The notes under the pieces were generated by a model. That model made no database searches and had not been told where the DNA came from. It worked only from the letters and a program-made list of their open reading frames with translations. Below are positions 1-9,773 of a DNA stretch of 64,000 nucleotides, in pieces. Source of the DNA: Trichothermofontia sichuanensis B231 (GTDB lineage: Bacteria; Cyanobacteriota; Cyanobacteriia; B231); contig NZ_CP110848.1 of assembly GCF_026240635.1 (NCBI RefSeq), positions 1,242,501-1,306,500 on the forward strand, written 5' to 3'. A program made the position numbers and the translations under genes. Within the stretch, counting starts at the first letter, position 1. Each line of letters begins with the position of its first letter.

Positions 1-52
1 GAGGGGATGGCGAAAGGCTTCACTGGAAATGCCAGGATAGCTAGGCATGGCT

Positions 53-826
53 TTACTCACTCGCCTCGATATCCAACAAGACCTGCACCCACTCCGGTGG
101 GGCGGGGATCGAACTGCCCAAGCGCTCCAGCAACAACCAGGCGGCCAAGTGAACGACAAATAGGTAAATCACGCTATTGATCACCACCACCGCCACCGCA
201 ATCACCTGGATCAGCCAAAGGTCCGGTTGGGTTAATATCCCCAGCTTAGTAAAGATCCACTCCGCCAGGTTAGCAATTTGTACCATTGAGTAGGCCCACA
301 GGTCATCCCCCAGCAGCAGCGACACCAGCCAGATGCGAAAGAAAAAGCCCACGGTATTGAGCAGCGTACCCAGGGCGATTGCCACCCACCAGTTCACCGC
401 ATTCCGCCACAGCCACCCCAACAAAACCCCCAGCAACCCAAAAGGCACGATAAACAGAATACTGCGCGTCGGTCCCATCAACACCGACAAGAGTAACCCC
501 GATACCAGGGTAGCCATCCACGTCGCCCGATGCCCCCAGCGCAGGTAAACCAGCGTGATCGGCAGGGGAAAAAAGATCCGTAACAGCGGACCGATCGGAA
601 AATAATAGTTAACCAGCCAAATCAAGCTGGCCGTACTGGCCAAAAATGCCGTTTCCACCAGACTCAGGGGGGCGGGTGCTCTCAGGTGAGGCTCAGCTAA
701 GGAGGAGGGCACAGGTCCTGTGGCGGCTTCCGCAGGCGAGGGAGCCGCGTTGGGGATTTCCTCATCAGACACGCGATCGCTGGACGACGCCAAGGGCAGA
801 TCACGGCTGTTAGGCGACGAAGACAT
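53..826 (-). CDS. DUF2232 family integral membrane protein
   Basis: The 257-residue product has a hydrophilic Ser/Pro/Ala-rich N-terminus of about 50 residues. After it come several hydrophobic helices from about residue 55 to 240, with Trp- and Leu-rich segments typical of polytopic inner-membrane proteins. The pattern fits the DUF2232 family that is common in cyanobacteria; its function is not known. The gene starts 27 bp downstream of the stop of the Crp-type regulator on the same strand, so the two are probably one transcript. The start ATG gives a product of normal length. I see no frameshift or missing part. Confidence 0.75.
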   Translation of the reverse strand: MSSSPNSRDLPLASSSDRVSDEEIPNAAPSPAEAATGPVPSSLAEPHLRAPAPLSLVETAFLASTASLIWLVNYYFPIGPLLRIFFPLPITLVYLRWGHRATWMATLVSGLLLSVLMGPTRSILFIVPFGLLGVLLGWLWRNAVNWWVAIALGTLLNTVGFFFRIWLVSLLLGDDLWAYSMVQIANLAEWIFTKLGILTQPDLWLIQVIAVAVVVINSVIYLFVVHLAAWLLLERLGSSIPAPPEWVQVLLDIEASE

Positions 827-853
827 AGGGGCAGATCAGGCACATAGCAGTGC

Positions 854-1561
854 TTAGGAGAGCAACAGGCGATCGAGGGCATCGGTATCGGGAATACATA
901 GGACATCCCGTTCGCGTTGAATTAGCCCTTTTTTTTCTAGCTTACTCAAGACCCGCGTTACCGTTTCCCGCGCCAGCCCACTTAAACTACTCAGCTCCCG
1001 GTGGGGTAAGTTGGGAATCATGACCCCCTTCTCACTGGTTTGCCCCTGGCCATCCGCCAGAAATAGCAGAATATCCGCTACCCGCGAGGTACTGTCCGAC
1101 TCGCGTAATCGCAGCCGACGATTGACCTGCCGTAGCCGACGAGCCATAAGTTGAGCCAGACGAATTGCAGCTTGGGGTTCAGTTTGCAGCATTTGCACGA
1201 AATCCTGGGCAGGAACATTAGCAATCACTGTGGGGGCCAAGGTAATCACGTCCGTCGATCGCGGCACCGAATCCAGGGGAGCCATCTCGCCAAAAATTTC
1301 CCCCTTACCCAAAATATTCAGGGTGACTTCCTTGCCTTCCAGGTTATAGGTCCGAATTTTGACCCACCCATCCAGGATGAAATAGACCGAACTGCCCCAG
1401 TCATTTTCTAATAACAAAATCTGATTGGCGGGATGGCTACGCACAACCACATGAGCCGTGGCCTTCTCGACAATCTCAGCAGGGAGTCCCTGGAAAAAGG
1501 TCGAATGACGGAGCTGTTCTTCATTGGCGCGATGACTGCGAGAGACGTGCCGATCTTCCAT
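854..1561 (-). CDS. Crp/Fnr family transcriptional regulator
   Basis: The 235-residue protein has a cyclic-nucleotide-binding-type beta-roll (about residues 18-140, with the GEIFGEMAPLDSVPRS phosphate-binding-cassette-like segment). A long dimerisation helix and a C-terminal winged helix follow (about 175-225; the recognition helix reads SGLARETVTRVLSKLEKKG). The RS in the cassette matches effector-binding family members, so cAMP or a related ligand is possible but not proven. Its DNA targets cannot be read from the sequence. It is the first gene of a probable two-gene unit with the DUF2232 protein. It is divergent from the long coiled-coil gene across a 1-kb spacer. Confidence 0.88.
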   Translation of the reverse strand: MEDRHVSRSHRANEEQLRHSTFFQGLPAEIVEKATAHVVVRSHPANQILLLENDWGSSVYFILDGWVKIRTYNLEGKEVTLNILGKGEIFGEMAPLDSVPRSTDVITLAPTVIANVPAQDFVQMLQTEPQAAIRLAQLMARRLRQVNRRLRLRESDSTSRVADILLFLADGQGQTSEKGVMIPNLPHRELSSLSGLARETVTRVLSKLEKKGLIQRERDVLCIPDTDALDRLLLS

Positions 1562-2628
1562 CTGGCGTTACAAGCATTCAGGATCAGGATGAGGTCTTAA
1601 ACAAGCAATGTGATGGCTTTGCGACGCTGAAGGCATATTACTGATAAGCCCTACACCCCACTCGACACCAGCGCCGAATTGAGGTGCTCAGTTGGCGAAC
1701 ACCAGTCTAACCCGAAATCAGACCAAAACACGTTGGGCTAGCGGAGACCTTACCCACTGGGGATTGACAACCCGGGGCTATTCCCGTTTGCCTCCCAGCG
1801 CCAAAATCCGCCCGCCAAAACCCGCATCCATTGTTTGTGAGTAAGGTGACTCTAGACTGTTCTTAGCATACACCTTAAACTACAAGCACTGATTGATAAA
1901 GAGCCTGATTGAGTCCCTGATGACCCAGTGCTTAACCGTAGGAAAGGTCTATTGATCGCTGTGCCCACAGACCCTTTTCCCATAGACACCCGTTATTACT
2001 AACCCGGTGTCACCGGCGATAGGCACTGGCGGTGATCATGCCAAGATAGAATTGCCTCAAAATCCGGTTGCATTCGGGCAGTGGCCGTGCTCTAAAATTG
2101 CCCTGATGGGTTGCTACCCAATCGGAATGAAGGGATACGGATGCTGCACTCAGCCCCGTCTGCCTTACTCCCTGGGTTAGCGATCCCTCGGATTAAGCCT
2201 AATTAGGCTTCAGACCGAGTTAGCCAAGTCTGCTTGGGGGACGGTCCGATCGCCGATTAAGCTTAAGGGACCTACCTGGGGACAGGGGGCCAATGCTCTG
2301 CCAAGCTTGATAGTCGGATGGGTTAGGTTAATTTCAACCTGTAGGTGCATCCACCCCTGTTTAATCTAGGCATTGTTCCGTCATCAAGGTTACACTCATT
2401 GTCAAAATCACCGGCTGCAATAGGTCAATGGCACCGTCCCGCGCTCACCCAGAGTTGCCCGTCTCACCTGGACTCTTCCGGATTCAGAGACACAGGTCAG
2501 CTTAGGTTGTGCCGGTTCGCCCCTAGGTATCCAGCATGGCCCTCTTGCCTAGGACTCAACTGGAGGGTTCCCTTGACCGTTGCATACCCACTGGCTGCAT
2601 TCCCGTTGGAGATTTCAGAGGTTCTACC
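1562..2628. other. Long divergent intergenic region
   Basis: This is about 1.07 kb between the Crp-type gene and the long coiled-coil gene. I found no convincing coding frame in it on either strand. It is mixed in composition and contains a strong palindrome near 2187-2219. It must hold the divergent promoters and could hide a small RNA, but I recognise no known RNA family. Confidence 0.5.
2187..2219. repeat. Extended palindrome
   Basis: The core AAGCCTAATTAGGCTT at 2195-2210 is a perfect 16-bp palindrome. It is flanked by CTCGG (2187-2191) and CCGAG (2215-2219), which extend the symmetry after small internal bulges. No T-run follows, so it does not look like an intrinsic terminator. It could be an operator or an RNA hairpin in the leader of the downstream gene. 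Confidence 0.6.
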
Positions 2629-5565
2629 GTGACTCCTCAGCAGGCCCAAGCCCAGGCACTGATCCATGAAATTGACAGTGTCCTTCACAAAGCTAGCCCT
2701 CGTTTACCCTGGGTCATGTCCAACGAAGACGCCCAGCAGCGTCAGCTATTGCACCAACTGCGGTCTTATCTGGTAACCTCCCTCCAAGCGTCGTCACCGT
2801 CACTGCCAGAAGGCTCCTCCGCTGGTGTTTCCGGTGGTGAATCCCTCCCCGATCGGTCGCCAGCGGTCAGTATGAGCCAACTGGACGCGATGCAACAAAC
2901 CCTGCACGCCATGATGCAGGAGATGAACCACCTGCGGCGTACGGTCTTGCAACCGCTACAGGCGGATGTGGCAGAGTTACAGCAACAACGGGAGGCCCTG
3001 CGTCAGGAGGTACAACAACTGGAAAGTCAACGGCAAGCCGCGATCGCCGCGGCAGCCCCAACTGCTTCTGATACCCTTAGCCAGCAAGTCCTCCAGGAGG
3101 TATTGCACCTCCTGATGCAACGTCTTCAGGAAAGTTTAAGTCAACAGATCAGCCAGCAGATTCACCAAGCATTCCAACGGCTGCAAGCGACCCTACAACC
3201 TGCCCATGACCTATCCCCTGCCAATGCCACGACCGGTCTATTACCGGGAATGACGGCGGAACAGGTGAAAAACCTGGAAGCCCTCCAGGCACGCGCGGAT
3301 CAGGTGTTAACGACGATCGATGCCACGCTGCGGGTTGTATTTGAGTCGATGCAGCGTAATCTCGAAAGTTACCAGGATTCCCTCACCCGTGGTCTAGAAC
3401 GAATGCATGGGCTAGGACAACAGAGTGAGGCGCAATTTGCTGCCCTTCTTAACCACTTGGCCCAACGGCTAGGGCAAGAAGCCTCTGCCTATCTGAATGC
3501 ATCTCTACAAACCCAAGGGTTGATTGCACCGGAAGCCCCTGTTGCACGGGAAACTGTGCGCCCCGGCAGTGCTGCTCCCGCCGCTTTACCCACGGACGCG
3601 ATCGCCGAAGAGGCCTTGCCGTTTGCAGGTTCAGAGATCGGGAGAGGGGGAGCCGAGGTTTCCGTGTTCTCCCCCTCATCCCCTTCCCCTAGCCGGACCA
3701 GTCCATCGGCCCATCGCTCTGAAACGCTGCAACTGGACGATCTGGATCTGTCCGACTTTAATTTGGATGCTCTGGATACCAGTTTGATCGATGCCGAAGG
3801 GGCTGATCTGGAGGCACTCCCGTTAGCAGAAGGCGGCCCAGAAGCCGGGACTTTAGACCTAGGGAGCGACGATCGGGACATCGACGATTCGCCTACAGAG
3901 ATGCTGCGTGAACGCGGGGCCGAGCCGACGAATACACTGCCAACGGCTGTCATGGCCGAAGCGGAGACACTGGACTTCCTCAACCAATTGGCAGAGACCT
4001 TGGATGCTCCCGCCCTTGTCCAAGCGGCTGAATCCCAATCCTCCCCAGCGACCCCCACAAGCTGGACGGATAGCAGTACCACTGCTGAATTACGGGAACT
4101 GTACCAAAGTCTGTTTGGCTCCGATGAATTTGCCGGTGCTGCCCCCGCCACTCCCCCAGCAGCCACTCCCGATAGCCCGCCAACAAGTGTCCCCACGCTG
4201 GACAATCTCTTCGGGGAATTGGATGCCACGATTCATCCCGATAGCGCCTATCTCGATTCTCCGGGGGAAACGCTACGCGAACAGTTAGATACCGAGCCGT
4301 CTGGGTCTGATACGCTGCTGTTTGAGGGTGAGACCTCCGCCTCGCCGGGTCTAGAACCGGCGGCTGACCTCAGTGCTGATTGGACTGATCTGTCCCTGGG
4401 GATAGAGGATGTTGCCCCGTTGGGGACGCTGCCCGAACCCACAGCATCTTCCCAGGAGACGCGTCCCAGTTCTCTAGAAGACTTTTTCTTCCCGGAAGCG
4501 GCTCCTGCGGGTTCTTCGCTGCTTTCTGCCGACGCTGCCCCATCTGTGGAGGCGGAACTGTCCCTAGCCGGAAGCCCTGACGTTGAGGCTGAGTCGATCC
4601 CCCGCGGGGAACGCGACGCAAACGCATGGCTGGAGGAGGCTGCTTTGGAGCAGTTAAGTGAGCCAGCAACGGTAGAGCCAGCCCCCCGTACGGCTGCTCC
4701 TGATCTCCCTGATTTAGATACCGATCCCTTTAATTTAAGTGCTTTGGCCGCAGATTTTGCGGCTGAGCAAGAGACCGCCGCTACCGGGCCTGATCTGGCG
4801 GCTCTGCTGGCTGACATCGGTGCTACGGGAGCTATGCCTGGGGATGTCGCCGCGATCGAGACGGGCAGTGTCAGTGCCAGCTTAGAAGATAACTTTGATA
4901 CGGCTGCCCCTGATGAAGATCTCCTAGCGCCAGAAGACCTCCAATCTCCTCCTGGTCCAGAGCTGCTCCAGATCGATGACCAGACGTTACAACAATTGAG
5001 TGAAGATCTCTTTAGCCTGGAGTCCAGTGAGTTAGCCACGCCTGGGGAACTACCCTCCTTCCCGCCATTGGAAGGCGATCATAGCGTGTCTCCAACGGAA
5101 ACTCGACCCTCACTTGGAGACGACTTTGGTCAACCAGCTGCCGCCTTGGACCTAGCGCCCCAGACCACGGCGTTCAGTGTTGAGGACTTTGCTGCTGATC
5201 TGTTGGGTGGCCTTGGGGGGGATGACCGGGCGATCGCCGCCGCCCATCCCTCCCTTTCAGCCCCAGAGACCCGGGCGAGTGAGCAAGATCTCGACCCCTC
5301 CCTAGCGGCACTGGAGGATCTCTTTACCGATTCCCTCTCCCCTGATCTTCCCCCTGAACCACCCCCTCCTGAGCCAGTGGCCTCTCCCACGCCCAAGGGT
5401 TTTGTCGATGAAGACGCTGCACGAACGGATGGTGGCTTGTTAGATGATTTGTTTGCTGATTTTGGTGAGCTAGAGGTGGCCAGCCAGACAGCGGAGAACA
5501 ACCTAGCCAGTTTCCAGGCAGAATTTCCCGTGTGGGATGAAGACTCAGCAAAAAAAAAGTTCTGA
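2629..5565 (+). CDS. Coiled-coil/acidic protein, N-terminal half of a frameshift fusion
   Basis: I chose GTG 2629 (start VTPQQAQAQ) because an AGAGG lies 7 nt upstream and the sequence turns protein-like there. Residues about 82-290 are Gln/Leu-rich coiled coil. The rest (about 300-975) is low-complexity and very acidic, rich in Asp, Glu, Ser, Pro and Ala, with recurring short LDDLF/LEDLF-like motifs. The coiled coil is clearly homologous to the N-terminus of the EamA transporter at 13987-15837: IDATL..VFESMQRNLESYQ against LDATL..TFQSLEQDLSSYQ. The frame stops at TGA 5563-5565, directly after an A9 run. The -1 frame stays open into the next gene, so this is probably the short product of a frameshifting gene. 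Function unknown; a scaffold role is a guess. Confidence 0.75.
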   Translation: MTPQQAQAQALIHEIDSVLHKASPRLPWVMSNEDAQQRQLLHQLRSYLVTSLQASSPSLPEGSSAGVSGGESLPDRSPAVSMSQLDAMQQTLHAMMQEMNHLRRTVLQPLQADVAELQQQREALRQEVQQLESQRQAAIAAAAPTASDTLSQQVLQEVLHLLMQRLQESLSQQISQQIHQAFQRLQATLQPAHDLSPANATTGLLPGMTAEQVKNLEALQARADQVLTTIDATLRVVFESMQRNLESYQDSLTRGLERMHGLGQQSEAQFAALLNHLAQRLGQEASAYLNASLQTQGLIAPEAPVARETVRPGSAAPAALPTDAIAEEALPFAGSEIGRGGAEVSVFSPSSPSPSRTSPSAHRSETLQLDDLDLSDFNLDALDTSLIDAEGADLEALPLAEGGPEAGTLDLGSDDRDIDDSPTEMLRERGAEPTNTLPTAVMAEAETLDFLNQLAETLDAPALVQAAESQSSPATPTSWTDSSTTAELRELYQSLFGSDEFAGAAPATPPAATPDSPPTSVPTLDNLFGELDATIHPDSAYLDSPGETLREQLDTEPSGSDTLLFEGETSASPGLEPAADLSADWTDLSLGIEDVAPLGTLPEPTASSQETRPSSLEDFFFPEAAPAGSSLLSADAAPSVEAELSLAGSPDVEAESIPRGERDANAWLEEAALEQLSEPATVEPAPRTAAPDLPDLDTDPFNLSALAADFAAEQETAATGPDLAALLADIGATGAMPGDVAAIETGSVSASLEDNFDTAAPDEDLLAPEDLQSPPGPELLQIDDQTLQQLSEDLFSLESSELATPGELPSFPPLEGDHSVSPTETRPSLGDDFGQPAAALDLAPQTTAFSVEDFAADLLGGLGGDDRAIAAAHPSLSAPETRASEQDLDPSLAALEDLFTDSLSPDLPPEPPPPEPVASPTPKGFVDEDAARTDGGLLDDLFADFGELEVASQTAENNLASFQAEFPVWDEDSAKKKF
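5550..5565 (+). other. dnaX-type -1 slippery site with adjacent stop
   Basis: In the zero frame the sequence reads GCA AAA AAA AAG TTC TGA. It contains the heptamer A AAA AAG (5553-5559) in the phase required for tandem -1 slippage. The stop lies one codon further on. After a -1 shift the frame reads GTT CTG ACC and is open through to 7775. Transcriptional slippage on A9, or one base lost from a true A10 during sequencing, would give the same fusion. Confidence 0.65.
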
Positions 5566-5639
5566 CCCCAACGGCTGAGTTTCTGCGGGAAGCCAACCCA
5601 GCCTCTGTCCCAGAGATAGCGCCTGAGATAGCGCCTGAG

Positions 5640-7775
5640 ATGACGTCAGCAGTCATCCCTGAAACCATCCCTGCTTCTGCCGGTGACCCTGCGGCTGCTT
5701 ACCCTTCGCCAACGCTGCCAGTGACCCCGACCGCTTCCCCCGCCGGTGAAGAACTCTTCAGCCTGTCCGCGTTCGGGCAGCCTTCCCAACAGGGAATTGC
5801 TCCAACCGATTGGTACTTGGGGCTGGATATTGGCACAACCGCCCTCTCCGCTGTGCTCTGTCATCGTCCCACCGGGGCCGTCTATCCCCTCTATTGGTGG
5901 GTGGCGGCTACCGATCCCCCTAGCGCCAATCCGCCTTGGGGCATTCGTGAGTCGTCGTCTGCGGAAAATCGGGTTGGGTCGCCCCAGCCGCCTCGCTTAA
6001 GCTGGCCCCCCATCCCGTGCTTCCGGTTACCCAATCTGGCCTACCTCAGCGCCGAACAACTGACACAGCCCCCCCAGATGCCCACTGCCATTGGCTTACT
6101 GGCCCAAGCAGCTTATCCCGCGCCAGACTACCCCGATCAGCCTTTGTCTGAGTTGCTCCATACCCTAGAACCCCATTGGTCCCCTGGAGGAGGGGGCTTT
6201 TTCCTGCATGACTACCTCCCACTTCTGGATCTCACTTGGCCCTACTATTCCCCCCAATCCCTACGCTGGGAACCCCAACTGCAATGGTCAGAAACTCAAG
6301 TTTTGCCTTTAGGGTGGTGTCAACAGACGCTACAGGCCCTTATTCATAGCTTGTTAGACCCCCCTGGGACGGAAGTGCTGTCGATAGGAAGGTTACGGTG
6401 TGCGGCGGTGGGGTTAGACAGTCAAACCTTCCAAATGGCCCTGCGTCACCTGACGGGCGTTTGTGTGAGTGGTTGTATTGACCACTCGGATGTCTATGCC
6501 TACAACGTGCGGGAAGCGGTTTTAGCAACGGGGTTAGTGGCACAGCCGGAGCAAATTGTGCTGGTTGAAGGCCCGATCGCGGCCCTGTTGACGGAATTAC
6601 AAGGCTTACAACAAACGCGACGGTATGCGGACGATGGCACAACCCCCCTTTCCCAAGCGGGAGCTTGGACTTGGGACGGCTTTACCCTGGTCATTGAAGC
6701 GGGGGCGAGTCATACGGATTTACTCTTGAGTGACCTACCTGACCCTCTCTCAACCCTGACTTATCAAGATTTCTGGCTACGGGGGTTGGACTACGGCGGT
6801 CATGCCCTCGATCAGGATATTTTCTGCCAGTTGCTGTTACCCCAACTGTCGGTACGCCCCCCCGAATGGCAGGGGTTAACGATACCTGTGGTGGGTGAAC
6901 CCGATCGGGAGCGGCGTGCCCGGTTACAACAGCAGCTTGCCCATACCCCTCTGGGCTGGGTTTGGTTGCAATTTGCGCAGCAGATTAAGGGCCAGTTGGT
7001 CCAGGCAACTAGGCCACAGGCGGTTGGGCCGCGTGCCCAAGGCGAGATTGGACCCCAAACCTTTACCCTAGGGGAAACGGTCATCCACCTCAGTCCCCAG
7101 GACCTGGAAATCCAGATCTTTCTGCCCTATTTGCGACGTCTGAATCGCGAGTTAAATACCCTCCTCAGCCAAGCAGGGGTCGTTCCTGCTCAAATCCGGC
7201 AGGTTATCTGTACCGGGGGAACAGGGGCGATCGGGGCCATGACCCGATGGCTGCGGCAAAAGCTACCGAATGCGACGATTCTTCAGGATACCCAGCCCAA
7301 CCTCGCTCAACCCAGTTGTAGTCGCGTGGCCTATGGCCTAGCCCTAGTCTCACTCTACCCCCAGGTCATTGCTACCGATCGCCGCATCTATAGTGATAGC
7401 TTCCTACTGCTGGAATTGCTGCGCACGGTGCCGACTGAACCCATGTCCTTAACCCAAATCCTGGTGGCCTTGGCCCGTCGAGGGATTAATGTCAAGGTGT
7501 GTCGATCGCGCATCCAGCAGTTGCTCGCGGGCCACCTACCCCAGGGGCTGGGGTTCGACGATCGCCACCGCGTCTGGCTGAGTGCCAGTTCCCAGCAACA
7601 CCCGTTTTACACCACGATCGCGACGGCTCCCCTCTTTCAAGCCGTTGGTCCTGACACCTACGTTTTGAACGGGGAGCAGGCCCAGGCTTGGCACGGTTAC
7701 CTCACCCAAGTCCTTGCAGGTAAGCATCAGCGACTGGACGAACCGCTAGTCGTTAGTGGACTGCCTTCGCCGTGA
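5640..7775 (+). CDS. Actin/Hsp70-like ATPase-fold protein, C-terminal half of frameshift fusion
   Basis: The product carries hallmarks of the actin/Hsp70/sugar-kinase fold. Near the N-terminus is a phosphate-1 motif (YLGLDIGTTALSAVL). Mid-protein is a phosphate-2-like segment (VIEAGASHTDLLL), followed by GLDYGGHALDQDI. Late comes an adenosine-type motif (ICTGGTGAIGAM). A further 120 residues look like a small helical domain. ATG 5640 has no obvious ribosome site, and the frame is open upstream to the A9 run. I therefore infer it is translated mainly as a fusion with the upstream coiled-coil protein (about 1715 residues in all). The 3' end overlaps the convergent glycosyltransferase gene by 49 bp. 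The family is not one I can name. Confidence 0.75.
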   Translation: MTSAVIPETIPASAGDPAAAYPSPTLPVTPTASPAGEELFSLSAFGQPSQQGIAPTDWYLGLDIGTTALSAVLCHRPTGAVYPLYWWVAATDPPSANPPWGIRESSSAENRVGSPQPPRLSWPPIPCFRLPNLAYLSAEQLTQPPQMPTAIGLLAQAAYPAPDYPDQPLSELLHTLEPHWSPGGGGFFLHDYLPLLDLTWPYYSPQSLRWEPQLQWSETQVLPLGWCQQTLQALIHSLLDPPGTEVLSIGRLRCAAVGLDSQTFQMALRHLTGVCVSGCIDHSDVYAYNVREAVLATGLVAQPEQIVLVEGPIAALLTELQGLQQTRRYADDGTTPLSQAGAWTWDGFTLVIEAGASHTDLLLSDLPDPLSTLTYQDFWLRGLDYGGHALDQDIFCQLLLPQLSVRPPEWQGLTIPVVGEPDRERRARLQQQLAHTPLGWVWLQFAQQIKGQLVQATRPQAVGPRAQGEIGPQTFTLGETVIHLSPQDLEIQIFLPYLRRLNRELNTLLSQAGVVPAQIRQVICTGGTGAIGAMTRWLRQKLPNATILQDTQPNLAQPSCSRVAYGLALVSLYPQVIATDRRIYSDSFLLLELLRTVPTEPMSLTQILVALARRGINVKVCRSRIQQLLAGHLPQGLGFDDRHRVWLSASSQQHPFYTTIATAPLFQAVGPDTYVLNGEQAQAWHGYLTQVLAGKHQRLDEPLVVSGLPSP

Positions 7776-9163
7776 TGGATGGTCTTAACCCACTTCAGTC
7801 GTTTCGGTCGCACCGAAATGCGCATGGCCATCGTGGCGATCACCAGCATCCAATGCATCAGGTAGACATTGGCCTGTAACGTTTGCCAGCCTTGAACCCA
7901 GAGGGGTCGGTGTTGCGTGCGGCGTAGCCCCATCATCATACTGAGCATCGAAAAGCCGATCGCGAGGGCTACCAAGGGACTCAGCAGCGGCGGACAGTTC
8001 CGCAGGTAGGCCATCAAAAGGTCGGGCACGGCTGCCGTTGGCAGCAGGTACTGCATAACCCAGAACATCGCCAAATCGTAGGTTTTGCGCGGGCCAAGTC
8101 GATTCTGAATGAGCGGTTTCCAATAGTCGAGGTAACGCTGGTAACCCCCCTCGGCCCAGCGATTGCGTTGATGCCATAGCCCGATCGCCGTGGTCACCCC
8201 TTCTTCCAGGACCGCCACATCATTCAGGAACTCAATATCCCAACCTTGTATATGGAGGTGTAGGGTCAAATCGAGATCATCCGTAATCGTCGCTTCATTA
8301 AAACCACCGCAGGACTCCAATGCCTCCCGGCGAATGAATTGGCCATTACCCCGCAGTTCCCCAATCCCCCCAATCGCAATTCGCTGTTGTTGCACGCAGC
8401 TATCCAGGGCCATTTCCGCTGCTTGACACCGAGTCCAGAAGTTATGCTGGGCATTGGCGATCGCCTTACGGACCTGTACAGCCCCGATCCGCTCCTGGGT
8501 AAACAAAGGCAACACCCGTCGCAGGAGATCCGCCGGGACCTGGGCATCCGCATCAAACACGGCTAAAATCTCACCCGCTGCTTGGGGCCATACCTGATTG
8601 AGGGCACCCGACTTGCCACCGCCCGCACCCGGTCCCCGGCGAACAATGCGCAAATGGCTATACTGTTGGGCCAACTGTTTCAAGATAACGGGGGTTTGAT
8701 CATCGCTATTATCATCAATAATCCACAGCTCATAGCGATCACGAGGATAGTCCAGTTGGCAGAGAGATTCCACCAGTCGGGCAATCACAGCCTCCTCATT
8801 CTTGGCCGCCACGAGCAACGAGACGTAGGGACAATTCTCAGACCCATCAATGTCCAGGGGCAAAGGGGCCACATGGGGCCGCAGCCGCAACACGCGCAAG
8901 GCATGAACCCCCATTAGGGTCGTTAGTCCCAACACCAACCACAGCCCCCACGAGACGGAATGGAGGGCGATCGTACTGCCCCAAACCACTGTCAAGAGCA
9001 CGGCGGCTTTCTGGCGACGTCGATCCGAGCGTGGGCCAGCCGTTGCCCTTGGCTCCGGCATAGGCGTAACGCCGCTTGTGGCTATCGACTCCCCCAACTT
9101 GTCAGCTACCGTTGGGTCAATCACACTGTAGGAATGACTTTCGGACCAGGATGGCTCCGGCAT
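7727..9163 (-). CDS. mgdA: Beta-monoglucosyldiacylglycerol synthase, GT2 membrane glycosyltransferase
   Basis: The 478-residue protein has the domain order of cyanobacterial MgdA (Sll1377 type). A first hydrophobic segment is at about 53-93. The GT-A domain carries DDNSDD (150-155), DAD (204-206), TDDLD (294-298) and QRNRW (332-336). C-terminal membrane helices follow. The family transfers glucose from UDP-glucose to diacylglycerol, making the precursor that is epimerised to the thylakoid lipid MGDG. The N-terminal segment KAAVLLTVVWGSTIALH closely matches what I recall for MgdA. Its 3' end overlaps the convergent ATPase-fold gene. Confidence 0.85.
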   Translation of the reverse strand: MPEPSWSESHSYSVIDPTVADKLGESIATSGVTPMPEPRATAGPRSDRRRQKAAVLLTVVWGSTIALHSVSWGLWLVLGLTTLMGVHALRVLRLRPHVAPLPLDIDGSENCPYVSLLVAAKNEEAVIARLVESLCQLDYPRDRYELWIIDDNSDDQTPVILKQLAQQYSHLRIVRRGPGAGGGKSGALNQVWPQAAGEILAVFDADAQVPADLLRRVLPLFTQERIGAVQVRKAIANAQHNFWTRCQAAEMALDSCVQQQRIAIGGIGELRGNGQFIRREALESCGGFNEATITDDLDLTLHLHIQGWDIEFLNDVAVLEEGVTTAIGLWHQRNRWAEGGYQRYLDYWKPLIQNRLGPRKTYDLAMFWVMQYLLPTAAVPDLLMAYLRNCPPLLSPLVALAIGFSMLSMMMGLRRTQHRPLWVQGWQTLQANVYLMHWMLVIATMAMRISVRPKRLKWVKTIHHGEGSPLTTSGSSSR

Positions 9164-9773
9164 AGGCTACTTGCTTTAACCCCCAATAAGCATCAATTTC
9201 CTTGCCATCACAACCGTTGCGCCCAGAAGCGATCACCAATGCTGGCCAAGAGGCGCGATCGCTCCAGAAACGACAACGGCAGGGTTTGCCTGTCTTGAGG
9301 ACAGCTTCCCCACGGCAAGGGCTGTTTTATTTTAGCCAACCTTGGTCGGCTTCTTGGCATTTACCGCGATCGTCGCCTAGGCCGAAGGCCCACGCGGGGC
9401 CAATATTATAAACATTTATTAAAATTCATGAAAGATTTTATGAAAAATCTGCAAAGCAAGATTGCCCCCCTGTTCTTTCTCATAGCCGCGGTGGGTATCT
9501 TATAAGTGAGGATTGATGCTGTTCGTTGTCGAAAACGATCATAACGATCATAACGATCAAGGGACAGATCAACTGATCTACTTTTAGACAAGGGGGTCCC
9601 CTAAGGGGGGCCGCGGTTTGCCCAATTGTTGGGGGGCAACGGAAGTGATGGATTGAGGTCACTGGTTTTCTTGCTGATCACGGGCTGATCGCGCAACTTT
9701 AACGGGATGCGCCATTGGCAGTGCTCCGAATCGTTATGCTTAGTGTTAGATCCACGGTGGAGAAGAGGTACTG
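9164..9773. other. Intergenic region with 9-bp tandem repeats
   Basis: No gene is supported between mgdA and the EbsA-like gene, which are divergent. Three tandem 9-mers, AACGATCAT twice and AACGATCAA once, lie at 9534-9560. A GC-rich palindromic patch (GGGGTCCCC...GGGGGGCC) lies near 9593-9613. Around 9410-9480 the sequence is AT-rich and suits a promoter. Confidence 0.5.

Noticed and set aside
3489-5039. Long minus-strand frames opposite the acidic coiled-coil gene (up to 263 codons)
   Set aside because: Ser/Ala-rich shadow frames expected opposite GC-rich Asp/Glu/Ser codons; no family features and no ribosome sites.
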